This document shows, piece by piece, positions 36,275 through 47,224 of a stretch of DNA of 64,000 bases. This stretch comes from UBA1952 sp965246905 (lineage in GTDB: Bacteria > Bacteroidota > Bacteroidia > Chitinophagales > Chitinophagaceae): positions 29,396 through 93,395 of the forward strand of contig CBDFFZ010000028.1 in assembly GCA_965246905.1 (NCBI GenBank), written 5' to 3'. The notes under the pieces are model-generated. The model searched no databases and was not told where the DNA came from. It saw only the letters and a program-made list of their open reading frames with translations. The position numbers and the translations under genes were made by a program. Positions within the stretch are counted from its first letter, which is position 1. Every line of letters begins with the position of its first letter.

Positions 36275-36846
36275 TTTTAAATCTATTTCCAGCTTTAAGA
36301 TTTCCTTAACAGCATTATTATTTGCGCGGATTAATAGGAATCGGTAAACAACTTTCGCATTATCAGATTTTTATCCATTCCAACTGTATGGCTATAGAAA
36401 TTGTGTCAAAAAAATACCAAATAAATAATAGAATAAATTCTACAAATAATAGGTAAAAATATTACTATTATAGTATGAATTAATCTTGTTTGATAAAAAT
36501 TTAATTTAAAGAAAGTTCTATAGAAATTAAATATTGTGATTACTATTTGTCAAACAATGCTATTACAGATGTAATTTTTAACATTAACAATTAAAAAACA
36601 TTAACATAAACTTCAAAATTTTTGAATCAAAAAATATTAAAATACTTTCGGCGCAAAATATCGTGTTTAGATAAATTTCTAAGGGCCCAAGATAGAATTT
36701 GTAAGAGATATGATGTAGGACCGCAATTATTCGTCTGATAAAAACTATGCCATAGTTTACAAGTGTATCAGCATCGTAGCTTTTTATACAATATCCAATC
36801 CAAAATAATAACCAATAATTTTTAACCGAAGTCAAAACCAATTCGA
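36275..36846 (+). other. AT-rich leader region before the giant surface-protein gene
   Basis: This 570-bp stretch is very AT-rich and has no convincing gene. It contains a candidate promoter at 36622-36650: TTG (36622-36624), an 18-bp gap and TACTTTCG (one mismatch to TAnnTTTG). That would give a 5' leader of about 190 nt. The direct repeat ACATTAAC occurs twice near 36580-36606. No clear terminator or riboswitch fold was seen. Confidence 0.5.
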
Positions 36847-39800
36847 ATGTTGAACAAAAAAATTACACAACAGTGGGTTGCAAAATCCTGGTATCACAAG
36901 TTTATTATGCTGGCAATTCCGCTCCTTGCAGGAGTTTTAGGAAGCGCCGAAGCCGGAGCCCAGTGTACGCCTGCCACCCTCAACTGGGATTGGCAGTACA
37001 AACAGGGCGCCTTTACAAGCGGTGTACGTTTTGCTGTAGGTATCAATTCTATAAAAATGGACTGGAGCGGCGCGATAACAACGAATGCCGTACCCAGTTC
37101 TACCGCCTTCACCGGCTATGGTTCTGGCTACGGAGCAGGCCGTACATTAAATTTCAATGCTGCAACGGGTACAATTACGCTCACATTCAAGGATGAAGTA
37201 AGTAACGTAAAGTTTTCGCTTTACGATCTTGATAATGGCCAAAGCGCTACCGTCAGTGCTACTAATGCAGCGAGTATTGCGCAAAACGTAACGATGGCAT
37301 TATCCAATGCCTCTGCCACTGTTACCCTGGCCGGCACTGCTACAAACCCATCGGCTACCGGTACCGGCGCAGTTGCTAATACAGCTACGTCTTCTGGCAT
37401 AAATGTGGATATTGCCGGCCCGGTAAAAACAATTACGATTGCGCTCGGCAAAACCAATACAACCGCTGATGATATCTTCCTTTCTGATATCTCTGCCTGT
37501 ATTACCGGTAATTTTGTAAATGGCTTTGATGTATCGCTTGCACCAGAGCCCGGTGCAGGCCAGTTCCTTGTCGCTGCCAATTCATCCAACTCTATCTATG
37601 CCATCAATGTAGCTACGGGTGCGGCTACCAAGCTTTTTACCGACGCTGCGCTGACTTCTATCAACTCTCTGGCTTACGATGCTTACAAGCAGCAGTTCTA
37701 CTATTGCAGTAATGTATCTGTTGGCACCAACAAATCAGTTTACAGGTATGATCTCAAAACCTGTACGCGTATTGTATGGATTGCCGATGTAACCGTTGCA
37801 CCTTACAACATGGTGCTGAATGCCGGCGGCCTCGGAGCCGGTGCAGCTTCCTATTCGAATGGCTCGCTTTTCCTTGGTGCGGATGTAAATCTGGCCACTA
37901 CAGAAGACCATGCCATATGGCGCTTCGATATCGATGATTTAACTGGCAATCCAATATCTGCAGCACGCACTTTTGGTACCCTTGGCTACAATGCCACCTC
38001 TACCACACTGTTCTATGACTGGGGTGACTTCGTGATCGCAGACGGTACGATGTATAATTTTAACCGTGCAGGTGGCGCAGCACCGAATACCAATATACTG
38101 CACTACGATCTCAATGCGCAGGATACTACTGCCGGCTTTACCAACCCGAATGTGATACAGGCAGGCCTCGACTATTATGGCAATGTTTACAACGTAGGCT
38201 ATGATGTATCGATGTATGATAAAAATGGCAACTTAGGCGCTTTTCATACCATCGCCGGCGATGGCTGGGCAGGCCCGGCAAACGATGCTGCAGAATATTT
38301 TAAGTTCCCCGCAGATTATAGCGATGCGCCTGTAAGCTACGGCCGTCCATACCACCAAATCAGGGAGTGCTCCGGCAATGGCATGATCAAGTTGGGCGCT
38401 ACGGTGGATTATGAGGTTAATCCTAATCCTGTTGCAGCAGGTCTCGTTCCGGATGGAGATGACAATGCAAACTATACAGGCTCAGGCACCACCAATGACG
38501 AGGACGGATTTACTACTTTCCCCATACTTTCCATAGGTGCGCAGAGCTATACGTTGAGCACTATTCCGGTTACCAATACCAGCGGCGCAGCAGCTACACT
38601 AAATGGCTGGATCGACTTTAACCAGGATGGCCTGTTTTCTGCCGCAGAATATGCGACTGCCACCATTGCAGCCAATGCAACAACGGCTTCACTTACCTGG
38701 AATATGAGCGCATTTACATCCGGTACAGATATCGTGTTGGGCAATACTTATGCACGCTTCCGTATCCAAAAAACGCCGCCGGTAGATAGCGCAGCTACAT
38801 TGAAAGATGAGCGCGCCACTACTTATGTGCTTGGTGGCGAAGTGGAAGATTACCGCATTGAAGTGAAATTGCTCACTATCACCGGTAAAGTATTCAAAGA
38901 TCCTAATGGCCTTTCTAACGGCCTTGTAGATGGTATCGGCGTTAACAGCCCTTCCGCTGTTGCGCTGAAAGCTTATCTCGTACAGGGAGGAAATGTAGTT
39001 GCAGTAACTCCTGTTGCTGCTTCCGGTACTTATTCTTTTGACGGGATCGCCAATCAGAACGATACCTATGCCATCATTATTTCTACAGGTATTGCCGCAG
39101 TAGGCAACCCTGCTCCAGCAAGCGCTTCCTTGCCTTCCGGCTGGGCAGCAGTGGGTGATGCTTTTGGTACCTTCAACAGCGCAGGCACCGGCAATGAGTC
39201 TGGCGTACCGGATGCAGCAATTACAGTAAATACTGCCAGCAAATCTATAACCGGAGTAAACTTCGGTATTGAGCAGGTTCCGGTTTCCAATATCACAACA
39301 GTAGCTTCGCAGATTAATCCGGGCGCAAAGAATGTACTCACAATTGCAAATACCGGTTTTACCGGATCGGATCCTGATACAACCACTTTCCAGCAACGTC
39401 ACTTTACAACGTTCCCTGTCAATGTAGATAGCATTTCTATTGCAGGCGTAGGTTATACTGCTGCTACCTGGCCCGCAGCCGGCGTTTATGCAACACTCAC
39501 TTCAGCTATTCTTATCGATCCGGTAAATGGCGCAATCACCGCTACAATACCTTTCTCTTTTGTAGATCATGCAGGTAAGGAATCCCTGATTGATGGCGCG
39601 GTAAACCAGCCGCTCACTGACCTCACGCTTTCCGGTACCGTATATGATGATAATAACGGCGGCACCATCAGCGGTACACCTAAAGGAACGATCGGCACCA
39701 ATGTGCTTTACGCAAACCTGGAAAATACGACAACAGGTCTTATCGTAGGCAGCGTACCCGTAAATTCAAATGGCACCTATTCATTGGGTACAGCCAACGG

Positions 39801-42800
39801 TATTGAAAAAGGAACCACCTTCCGGATTTATATAGCTACAACAGCCGCTGCTGTAGGGGATACCCCTCCAGGTACGGCCCTGAATATGGCAGATAATACA
39901 GCAGAAGGCACAACCGCAGCAGGCACAGGTCCTGCTGATGGAATCTTTCAGCAGGCTATTGCAGCCGTTCCGCTTTCTATCCCGAATATCAACTTTGCGA
40001 TCAACCAATACCCGGCTGTTGTGCAGCCTGCAGCACTTGCTTCACAGCTCAATCCAGGTGGGTTGCTTACCGTAAGCATTCCTACCCCGGCTACAAAATT
40101 CACCGGCCTTGATCCTGAAGATGGTGTTGCAGTAAAGCAGATTCACTATATTTCTTTCCCTTCAAATGTAACCAGCATCAAGATAGGTGCTACCAGCTAT
40201 ATGGCTACTGCTGCTGCGGGCTTCACAGCCTGGCCTGCTGCGGGCGTTACGGTACTTCGTGGCACTACAGTGGATATTGACCCCGTGGACGGTGTAACAA
40301 CAGCAAACATTCCCTACCGGGTAATCGACTCTGCAGCATTCGAGAGTTTTGATACCGCTTCGCTGGATGTTCCATTCACAGACCTTATGCTCAGCGGCAC
40401 CGTTTATGACGATGGCAATGGCAGCACAGACAACCTGGTGAACGGTATCGCAACAAACAGCATTGCCGGAAATGCACCACTTTATGCCGTGCTTTGTATA
40501 GGAAATACTATAAAAGGCTATGTACCCGTAAATGCGGATGGCACTTACTCTTTCGGTACGGCAAACGGCCTCCAAATGAGCACTACCTACAGTGTAAAGG
40601 TAACTGGTACGGAGCCTGTAGGTGCTACACTGATCACGCCAACAGTAACCGGCGCAGTTTATACCGGCGAAGGTATTCTGCCAGCCGGGGATGCAACTGC
40701 AGATGGCATTACAGCCGTAACAGTTACTACCGTCTCAGTTACCGGTGTCAACTTTGGCCTCGATATATTGCCGGTGCCCATCAATAGTGGTGTAGCAAGT
40801 CAGTTCAACCCTGGCGGCGCTATTCAAAAACCTGTTGCAGCCTCGCTGTTTACTGGTACGGATGAAGATGGTACCGTTGCCAAAATTCACATTACCGCAG
40901 GCCCAACTGCCGCGACCGCAACGAGCTTCGTAATCAATGGGCAATCCTACACTACGGCCACTTTCCCGGCCGGCGGCCTTATCCTGAATATAAACTCCTT
41001 TACAGTTACAGTAGATCCGGTGGATGGAGTAACCAACCCGGCGTTTACCTACAAAGTAATTGATGATGCAGGCAAGGAAAGCCTTACTACTGCTACGGTG
41101 ACTGCGCCTTTCCGCAACCTCGGCATTTCCGGTGTTGTGTATGATGATCCAACCGGCACAACCGATGGCAAGATCAACGGCACGAAAGTGAATGTAATCA
41201 ACGGCACTACACTTTATGCCTACCTGGTAAACTATACGACCAATGCCGTAATTGCCAAGCAGGCTGTAGCTGCCACAACCGGCTATTATGATTTTGATAT
41301 TGCAGATGGCATCGTTGCGAACACTAATTATAAAGTAGTTATTTCGGGTATAAGCGTAGCTGTTGCCGCTCAGGCTCCCACTACAGCTTTAACCGGTGTG
41401 GTAAATACTGCCGAAGGCAACACACTCCTCGGCGATGGATATGCAAATGGCATAGACAGCATTTTTGTAGGCACTACCCCGCTCGACAGCCTCAACTTCG
41501 GGCTGGATATACTGCCAATAGCACGTATTCAGGCTAATGTCGCCGTACTCAACCCGGGCGGAACAAATACGGCAACCATTCCTTTTGCTTCCTGGATAGG
41601 TGCCGGTGCTGTTGGCACACGTACTACAGATGCAGATGGCATTATCAAGGCAATCCGCATTAATGCATTTCCTACGACTAATGTGAACGGGCTGGTATTA
41701 AACGGCACTTACTACACTAATGCAACCTTCCCCGCAGGTGGCCTTACAGTTACCACTACCGATGTTTTTGGCATTGATCCGGTAAACAATCCAAGTGCTG
41801 CTGCCATGAATACGGTGATTCCATTCTTCGCAATTGATAATGCGGATAAGGAAAGTACACTGGGCACAACGCTTACACAGCCATTCACAGACCTTACCAT
41901 CAGTGGCAGAATCTATGACGACCCCACCGGCGGCGCTGTTGACGGTACCGGCTCCGGCATTATCGGCACCAATACGCTTTACGCTAACCTGGTGGATAGC
42001 ACTACAGGACTCGTAGTTGCAACCATTCCCGCAATTACAACGCCGGCAGCTACCGCAGGTAATTACAGCTTCGGTACAGCCAATGGCGTAAAGATGAATA
42101 CAACCTATTATGTAACGGTAACCAATACGCCTGGTGTGGCCGGGAATACGCCGCCATCTCAACTGCTTACCAATGCAGTAAATACAGCGGAAGGCATTGG
42201 CCTTGCTACTACGGGCGATCTTTTACCGGATGGCAAAACCAAGGTGGCTGTAACGACAGCGAGCATTCCGAACATCCTGTTTGGTATTGATTTACTACCG
42301 GTACCTACCAATAACATCCAGGTATCGCAGGTGAATCCCGGCGGCACTACAGCCGTTGGTATCACCGCAGCAAGCGTTACCGGTACGGACGCAGACGGCA
42401 CGGTAGCTAAGGTTCACTACACAACCTTTCCTACGTTCACCACTACTTTTACAATCGGCGCGGCAAGCTATACTGCTGCCACATGGCCTGTTGGTGGTAT
42501 CACTACTTTAAATACCATTACGGCGCTGACGCTTGATCCTATGGATGGCACACTGGAGCCTGTGATCACCTTCGCGCTTATCGACAATGCCGGAAAGGAA
42601 TCTGCTACTACCGGTACCGTACGTGTGCCTTTCACGGATCTGATGCTTGCCGGCAATGTATTGGACGATAACAATGCAGGTCCGCTTTCCGGAACAGCCA
42701 TGAACCCGATCGGTGTAAACAACCTGCACATGAACCTTGTAAACACTACTACCGGCAAAGTAGTAGGCACAACCCTGGTTGCCGCTGACGGCTCTTACAG

Positions 42801-45800
42801 CTTCGGTACGGCTAACGGCATAAGGAAAAGCACAGCATTTACACTTTCCCTTTCTGATACCGCCGGTGTTGTGGGCAGCAATCCACCTTCCGTGATACTG
42901 GTCAATGCAGGCAATACCGGCGAAGGTCTTGGCACAGTAGTATCCGGCGCGGTTGATGGCACTTATGCAGTAACAGCGGCCGTGATGGTAGCTTCCATTA
43001 CCAATATCAACTTTGGTGTGGATCAATACCCTACTCCTGTGCAGCCGGCACCGCTTGCTCCGCAGGTGAATCCGGGCGGCACAACTACCGTGAGCATTCC
43101 TGCTGTCAACTTTGGCGGTACGGACCCTGAGGATGGAGCTGCAGTAAAACAGATCCACTTTACCGCTTTCCCTGCCAATGTAACCAGCATCAAGATCGGG
43201 GCCACTTCCTATACCCTTGCAACCTTCCCTGTGGCAGGTGTTACTGTTCTGAAAGGAACAACTATAGACATAGACCCGAAAGACAGCACAGTAACCGCGA
43301 ATATTCCATTCAAAGTAATTGACTCGGCAGGTTTTGAAAGTATTACTGCAGCTTCGCTGGATGTTCCTTTCACTGATCTGTATGTTACGGGCAATATCTA
43401 TGATGATGGAAATGGCCTTACAGATAATATTGTAAATGGCACACCCATCGCTTCGATCGCTTCCAATACACGCCTCTATGCAGTACTGGTAACCAATGCA
43501 ACCAATGCGGTTGTTGGTGTAGCGCAGGTTGATGCAACCGGCAAATATTACCTCGGCAATACCAAAGGGGTGAAGCCAAACAGCGATTATAAAATCCTGC
43601 TCTCCGCCACCGCGCCTGCGCTCGCAGCTATCTTCACTGTACCAACGGTGCCAGGTACTGTATATACCGGCGAAGGCATCCCCGCCGCTGGTGATGGCAC
43701 CGCAAATGGTATCACACCGGTTAGTGTAATTGCTTCCAATATTACGGGCATCAACTTTGGGGTAAATACCCTGCCCGTTGCAGTAGGCACTACCCTGCCA
43801 AGCCAGACCAACCCCGGCACTGCTGTGCTGGTACCGGTTGCGACTTCCTACTTTACCGGTACGGATGCGGATGGTACCATCAACCAGATTCACTTCACTA
43901 CCTTCCCGGCTAATGCCACAAGCGTGGTGATCAATTCTGTGCCTTATATCAGCACTACCTTCCCGGTTGGTGGTGTTACGGTACCTGTTGCAGGACTTAC
44001 CGTAACGGTTTCTCCTTCTGTAACGGGTAATATAACATCGCTGATTCCTTTCAAGGTTATCGACAACATCGGGCTTGAAAGCACGATTACCGATACCGTG
44101 CTTGTACCGTTCCGTCCTATTACGGTCAATGGCCGCATCTATGACGACCACAATGGCATTACAGACAGCCTGATCAACGGCACACCAACGGCTACCATCA
44201 GCGCGCAGCAACTGTATGTTTATCTGCTGAATTCAAGCGGTAAGATCCTGGCAAAGAAAACGCCGCTTTCTACAGGCGCTACAGCAGGCTATTATGAATT
44301 CACTAACGTGGATGGCGTATTGGCAAACACCAATTATTCCGTGATCGTTACCAATGTAAATGTAGCTACCATCGTTTCCGGCACAACAGCGGCTCCTGCC
44401 ATTACACTGCTCAATGCTAAGAATACAGCGGAAGGAAACACAACAACCGGAGACGGATTAATAAACGGCAGCACAGCAGTATCTGTGCTGGTAGATCCCG
44501 TGGACAGCGTAAACTTTGGTATCGATGTACTGCCTACGGCAAGAGTACAGGCTAATGCAGCTGTGCTTAACCCTGGTGGCACTAGTACGGCAACCATTGC
44601 TTTCGCTTCGTTTATCGGGGCAGGTGCATTGGCTACCCAGAGCGTTGACCCAGATGGCGTTATCAGCGCAGTGCGCATCACTACCTTCCCGGCGGCGAAT
44701 GTGAACAGGCTGGTGCTTAATGGTACTGCCTATACCAGCGCTACATTCCCCGCAGGAGGTCTTACGGTTCTTCCTACAGATGTTTTTGGTATCGACCCTG
44801 TGAATAACCCATCGGTTGCCGCTATGAATACCGTACTGCCTTTCGTAGTGATCGATGATGCGGGTAAGGAAAGCACAGCCAGTGCCAACTTTACCCAGCC
44901 ATTCACGGATATCCTCATTAGCGGTACAGTCTATAATGATAAGAACGGCGGCAATGTCGATGGCACGGCTACCAACAAGATCGGCACCAATACCATGTAC
45001 GCAAACCTTGTGGATACCGCGACCGGCCTGGTGCTTGCAAGCACTCCGGTGGCCGTAGCAGGTACCTACAGTTTCGGCTCTGCCAGCGGGGTTGAGATGA
45101 ACAAGGGCTTCAATGTAATTGTAACCAAGACGCTGGGCATTGCAGGCCAGCCTTATCCTTCTACAGGACTTACCAATGCGGTGAATACGAATGAAGGAGT
45201 TAAGACTGCTGCAACCAACCCCGGCGATGGCCTTGCAGATGGTATTACGCTCGTGAAGGTTGCGCTGATATCTGTACCGAATGTGGACTTTGGCATCGAG
45301 CAGCTGCCAACCGCAGCTCCTAAGATCCTGGCCACACAGGTAAACCCCGGTGGCGGAACAATGATCCCGGTGGCGGCTGCCAACTTCAGCGCTACGGATC
45401 CCGACGCAGGAACTGTAACCGGCTACCGCCTTACGGCATTCCCCGGCTATATAGACAGTATGACGGTAGGCACAGGTGTAACTGCGGTTACTTATACAGC
45501 GGCTACATGGCCGGTAGATGGCGTAACCATCACTACTACCACCCCTGTTTCTATTGATCCGTGGGACGGCGAATGGGTACAGACCCACATCACCATTCCT
45601 TACGCGGCTATTGATAATGCAGGCCAGGAAAGCTTTGCAACATCGCTTATAGAAATCCCGCTTACTGAGCTGCAGATAAGCGGCGTGGTAAAGGATGATC
45701 CGGATGGCGGCGCTGTAACCGGCACGGCAACCAATGTAATGGGCGCTAATACGCTCTATGCGCATCTGATCAGTGTGGCTACCGGCAAGGTAATCGCATC

Positions 45801-46944
45801 GCAACCAGTGGCCGGCGATGGTACCTTCCAGTTCCTCACTGCTGATGGCGTAATGAAGGGAGTGAGCTATACGATAGCAATCACCAACGCCGCAGCGAAT
45901 GCAGGTGATCCCACCCCGGCCAACAGCCTGGTAAATGCAGTGAATACTGCTGATGGAAACGGCACGCCTGCTACTGGAGATGGTACGCCTAACGGCCAGT
46001 ACACCATTCCTGCGGCAACAATGGCCGCAAGCGTTACCAACCTTGTATTCGGTATCGATCAGCTTGCTATTGCAGATGTACAGGTGTTCAACATTACTCC
46101 GCCTGCGCTCAACAGCGTTAAGGCGCTTACCGCTACCAACGGCCTCGATACCCTTTCCGGCACCGACCCTGAAGATGGCATTATGGGCACCGGCAAAACG
46201 ATTGTGATCACCAGTCTTGTAGGCATGAACAGCAATATCCTGAAGTATAATAATGTAGCGGTAACGGTGGGTACTCCTATTCCTAACTATAATCCTGCAT
46301 TGCTTACTACTACGTTTGCCAACCCAAGTGCAAACAAGGCTGCCTTTACTTATGCCTTCAAGGATGCCGCTGCCCAACAGGGCGCACCGGCTACTTACAG
46401 CATGGTATGGGGCGTACCGCTGCAGGTAAAGCTCACGGCTTTCAACGCAATGAAGATGACGAACGATGCACAGATCACCTGGAGCGCCGAAAACGAAGTA
46501 GTGATCGAAGGCTATGAAGTAGAGCACAGCCTGGATGGCCGCGCATGGAGCAGGCTCAGCGAAACAAGAATTGACGGCAAAGGCGAAGGCAGCTACAAGA
46601 TGCTTCATATAGCACCCGGCGCCGGCACGCATTTCTACCGCCTCCGCAGCAACAATACCGCAGGTACGGCTACTTACTCAGCAGTGCGCACGGTTACGTT
46701 TGATGCATTGATAGAGCTGGCTGTATATCCGAACCCGGTAAGCAACCTGCTCAATATCCGTACAGACGACTACGGCGCTATTCAATCCGTGCAGGTGCTG
46801 GATGCAGCCGGGAAACTGGTGATCCGCAACACGGAAGCAGGTGTACATTCCATTGATGTTACGGCCCTGCCTGCAGGCGTTTATCATGTGATCGTTGAGC
46901 GCGCAAATACGGCGCCTGCAACCTTCCGTATAAACAAGCAGTAA
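36847..46944 (+). CDS. Giant secreted repeat protein with GEVED domain and type IX sorting domain
   Basis: The 3365-residue protein has an N-terminal signal peptide (about 1-38, ending AGA before Q39). A variable region follows, then a beta-propeller-like domain (about 225-480, starting GQFLVAANSSNSIYAIN) and a GEVED domain (about 500-675, ending GGEVEDYRIEV). Ten modules of about 250 residues come next. Each module contains a variant of NPGG, a D-x-D-G-x-[IV] stretch, a F-P-x-[NG] segment, VID-x-x-x-x-ES and [GN]-x-[IV]-Y-D-D. A C-terminal domain beginning AVYPNPVSN and ending in a basic tail is a type IX secretion sorting signal. The protein should be exported through the outer membrane and attached to, or released from, the surface. 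The repeats suggest an adhesin or stalk-like extended protein; the ligand is unknown. The gene is intact despite its length, is monocistronic and has a strong terminator. Confidence 0.88.
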   Translation: MLNKKITQQWVAKSWYHKFIMLAIPLLAGVLGSAEAGAQCTPATLNWDWQYKQGAFTSGVRFAVGINSIKMDWSGAITTNAVPSSTAFTGYGSGYGAGRTLNFNAATGTITLTFKDEVSNVKFSLYDLDNGQSATVSATNAASIAQNVTMALSNASATVTLAGTATNPSATGTGAVANTATSSGINVDIAGPVKTITIALGKTNTTADDIFLSDISACITGNFVNGFDVSLAPEPGAGQFLVAANSSNSIYAINVATGAATKLFTDAALTSINSLAYDAYKQQFYYCSNVSVGTNKSVYRYDLKTCTRIVWIADVTVAPYNMVLNAGGLGAGAASYSNGSLFLGADVNLATTEDHAIWRFDIDDLTGNPISAARTFGTLGYNATSTTLFYDWGDFVIADGTMYNFNRAGGAAPNTNILHYDLNAQDTTAGFTNPNVIQAGLDYYGNVYNVGYDVSMYDKNGNLGAFHTIAGDGWAGPANDAAEYFKFPADYSDAPVSYGRPYHQIRECSGNGMIKLGATVDYEVNPNPVAAGLVPDGDDNANYTGSGTTNDEDGFTTFPILSIGAQSYTLSTIPVTNTSGAAATLNGWIDFNQDGLFSAAEYATATIAANATTASLTWNMSAFTSGTDIVLGNTYARFRIQKTPPVDSAATLKDERATTYVLGGEVEDYRIEVKLLTITGKVFKDPNGLSNGLVDGIGVNSPSAVALKAYLVQGGNVVAVTPVAASGTYSFDGIANQNDTYAIIISTGIAAVGNPAPASASLPSGWAAVGDAFGTFNSAGTGNESGVPDAAITVNTASKSITGVNFGIEQVPVSNITTVASQINPGAKNVLTIANTGFTGSDPDTTTFQQRHFTTFPVNVDSISIAGVGYTAATWPAAGVYATLTSAILIDPVNGAITATIPFSFVDHAGKESLIDGAVNQPLTDLTLSGTVYDDNNGGTISGTPKGTIGTNVLYANLENTTTGLIVGSVPVNSNGTYSLGTANGIEKGTTFRIYIATTAAAVGDTPPGTALNMADNTAEGTTAAGTGPADGIFQQAIAAVPLSIPNINFAINQYPAVVQPAALASQLNPGGLLTVSIPTPATKFTGLDPEDGVAVKQIHYISFPSNVTSIKIGATSYMATAAAGFTAWPAAGVTVLRGTTVDIDPVDGVTTANIPYRVIDSAAFESFDTASLDVPFTDLMLSGTVYDDGNGSTDNLVNGIATNSIAGNAPLYAVLCIGNTIKGYVPVNADGTYSFGTANGLQMSTTYSVKVTGTEPVGATLITPTVTGAVYTGEGILPAGDATADGITAVTVTTVSVTGVNFGLDILPVPINSGVASQFNPGGAIQKPVAASLFTGTDEDGTVAKIHITAGPTAATATSFVINGQSYTTATFPAGGLILNINSFTVTVDPVDGVTNPAFTYKVIDDAGKESLTTATVTAPFRNLGISGVVYDDPTGTTDGKINGTKVNVINGTTLYAYLVNYTTNAVIAKQAVAATTGYYDFDIADGIVANTNYKVVISGISVAVAAQAPTTALTGVVNTAEGNTLLGDGYANGIDSIFVGTTPLDSLNFGLDILPIARIQANVAVLNPGGTNTATIPFASWIGAGAVGTRTTDADGIIKAIRINAFPTTNVNGLVLNGTYYTNATFPAGGLTVTTTDVFGIDPVNNPSAAAMNTVIPFFAIDNADKESTLGTTLTQPFTDLTISGRIYDDPTGGAVDGTGSGIIGTNTLYANLVDSTTGLVVATIPAITTPAATAGNYSFGTANGVKMNTTYYVTVTNTPGVAGNTPPSQLLTNAVNTAEGIGLATTGDLLPDGKTKVAVTTASIPNILFGIDLLPVPTNNIQVSQVNPGGTTAVGITAASVTGTDADGTVAKVHYTTFPTFTTTFTIGAASYTAATWPVGGITTLNTITALTLDPMDGTLEPVITFALIDNAGKESATTGTVRVPFTDLMLAGNVLDDNNAGPLSGTAMNPIGVNNLHMNLVNTTTGKVVGTTLVAADGSYSFGTANGIRKSTAFTLSLSDTAGVVGSNPPSVILVNAGNTGEGLGTVVSGAVDGTYAVTAAVMVASITNINFGVDQYPTPVQPAPLAPQVNPGGTTTVSIPAVNFGGTDPEDGAAVKQIHFTAFPANVTSIKIGATSYTLATFPVAGVTVLKGTTIDIDPKDSTVTANIPFKVIDSAGFESITAASLDVPFTDLYVTGNIYDDGNGLTDNIVNGTPIASIASNTRLYAVLVTNATNAVVGVAQVDATGKYYLGNTKGVKPNSDYKILLSATAPALAAIFTVPTVPGTVYTGEGIPAAGDGTANGITPVSVIASNITGINFGVNTLPVAVGTTLPSQTNPGTAVLVPVATSYFTGTDADGTINQIHFTTFPANATSVVINSVPYISTTFPVGGVTVPVAGLTVTVSPSVTGNITSLIPFKVIDNIGLESTITDTVLVPFRPITVNGRIYDDHNGITDSLINGTPTATISAQQLYVYLLNSSGKILAKKTPLSTGATAGYYEFTNVDGVLANTNYSVIVTNVNVATIVSGTTAAPAITLLNAKNTAEGNTTTGDGLINGSTAVSVLVDPVDSVNFGIDVLPTARVQANAAVLNPGGTSTATIAFASFIGAGALATQSVDPDGVISAVRITTFPAANVNRLVLNGTAYTSATFPAGGLTVLPTDVFGIDPVNNPSVAAMNTVLPFVVIDDAGKESTASANFTQPFTDILISGTVYNDKNGGNVDGTATNKIGTNTMYANLVDTATGLVLASTPVAVAGTYSFGSASGVEMNKGFNVIVTKTLGIAGQPYPSTGLTNAVNTNEGVKTAATNPGDGLADGITLVKVALISVPNVDFGIEQLPTAAPKILATQVNPGGGTMIPVAAANFSATDPDAGTVTGYRLTAFPGYIDSMTVGTGVTAVTYTAATWPVDGVTITTTTPVSIDPWDGEWVQTHITIPYAAIDNAGQESFATSLIEIPLTELQISGVVKDDPDGGAVTGTATNVMGANTLYAHLISVATGKVIASQPVAGDGTFQFLTADGVMKGVSYTIAITNAAANAGDPTPANSLVNAVNTADGNGTPATGDGTPNGQYTIPAATMAASVTNLVFGIDQLAIADVQVFNITPPALNSVKALTATNGLDTLSGTDPEDGIMGTGKTIVITSLVGMNSNILKYNNVAVTVGTPIPNYNPALLTTTFANPSANKAAFTYAFKDAAAQQGAPATYSMVWGVPLQVKLTAFNAMKMTNDAQITWSAENEVVIEGYEVEHSLDGRAWSRLSETRIDGKGEGSYKMLHIAPGAGTHFYRLRSNNTAGTATYSAVRTVTFDALIELAVYPNPVSNLLNIRTDDYGAIQSVQVLDAAGKLVIRNTEAGVHSIDVTALPAGVYHVIVERANTAPATFRINKQ
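38881..46070 (+). repeat. Ten tandem modules of about 750 bp within the giant gene
   Basis: Module anchors (the codons for the Y-D-D motif) begin near 38881, 39631, 40393, 41131, 41902, 42649, 43387, 44128, 44920 and 45679, giving spacings of 738-792 bp. By residue pattern, modules 2, 3, 4 and 5 match 6, 7, 8 and 9 respectively better than they match their neighbours, an offset of about 3.0 kb. Module 10 again resembles 2 and 6. This indicates duplication of a four-module block. DNA identity is moderate, so the duplication is not recent. Confidence 0.8.
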
Positions 46945-46967
46945 ACGGTTCTAATCATGGTTATCCC

Positions 46968-47001
46968 AAAGCGCCGGCCTTTATTGGCCGGCGCTTTTTT
47001 T
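46968..47001 (+). terminator. Terminator of the giant gene
   Basis: AAAGCGCCGGCC pairs perfectly with GGCCGGCGCTTT around TTTATT, followed by TTTT, 24 bp after the stop codon. Confidence 0.93.
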
Positions 47002-47224
47002 GTATTTGCACAACTTCATCATGCTGAAGCCTGATATAGCTTCATCGTTCGGGATGAAGCGTTTGGGCTTGTACCATTTAGACAACTAACCTTGCTTTGT
47101 CTGGCCCCCATCCCGGCCTTTTCCCCCCTTTCGGCTACCGTGTACCCACCAATTCAGTCAATGTGAATAGTGTGTATGGAATAATGTGTATGAATATTCA
47201 CCTGCAATGGCATACGCCTTCCGG

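Noticed and set aside
44458..46632. 724-codon open frame on the minus strand inside the giant gene
   Set aside because: It is antisense to a clearly coding repeat region. Its translation is low-complexity (rich in Cys, Arg, Tyr) with no domain, and its length follows from codon bias and the repeats. The same applies to the 567-codon frame at 42508-44211.
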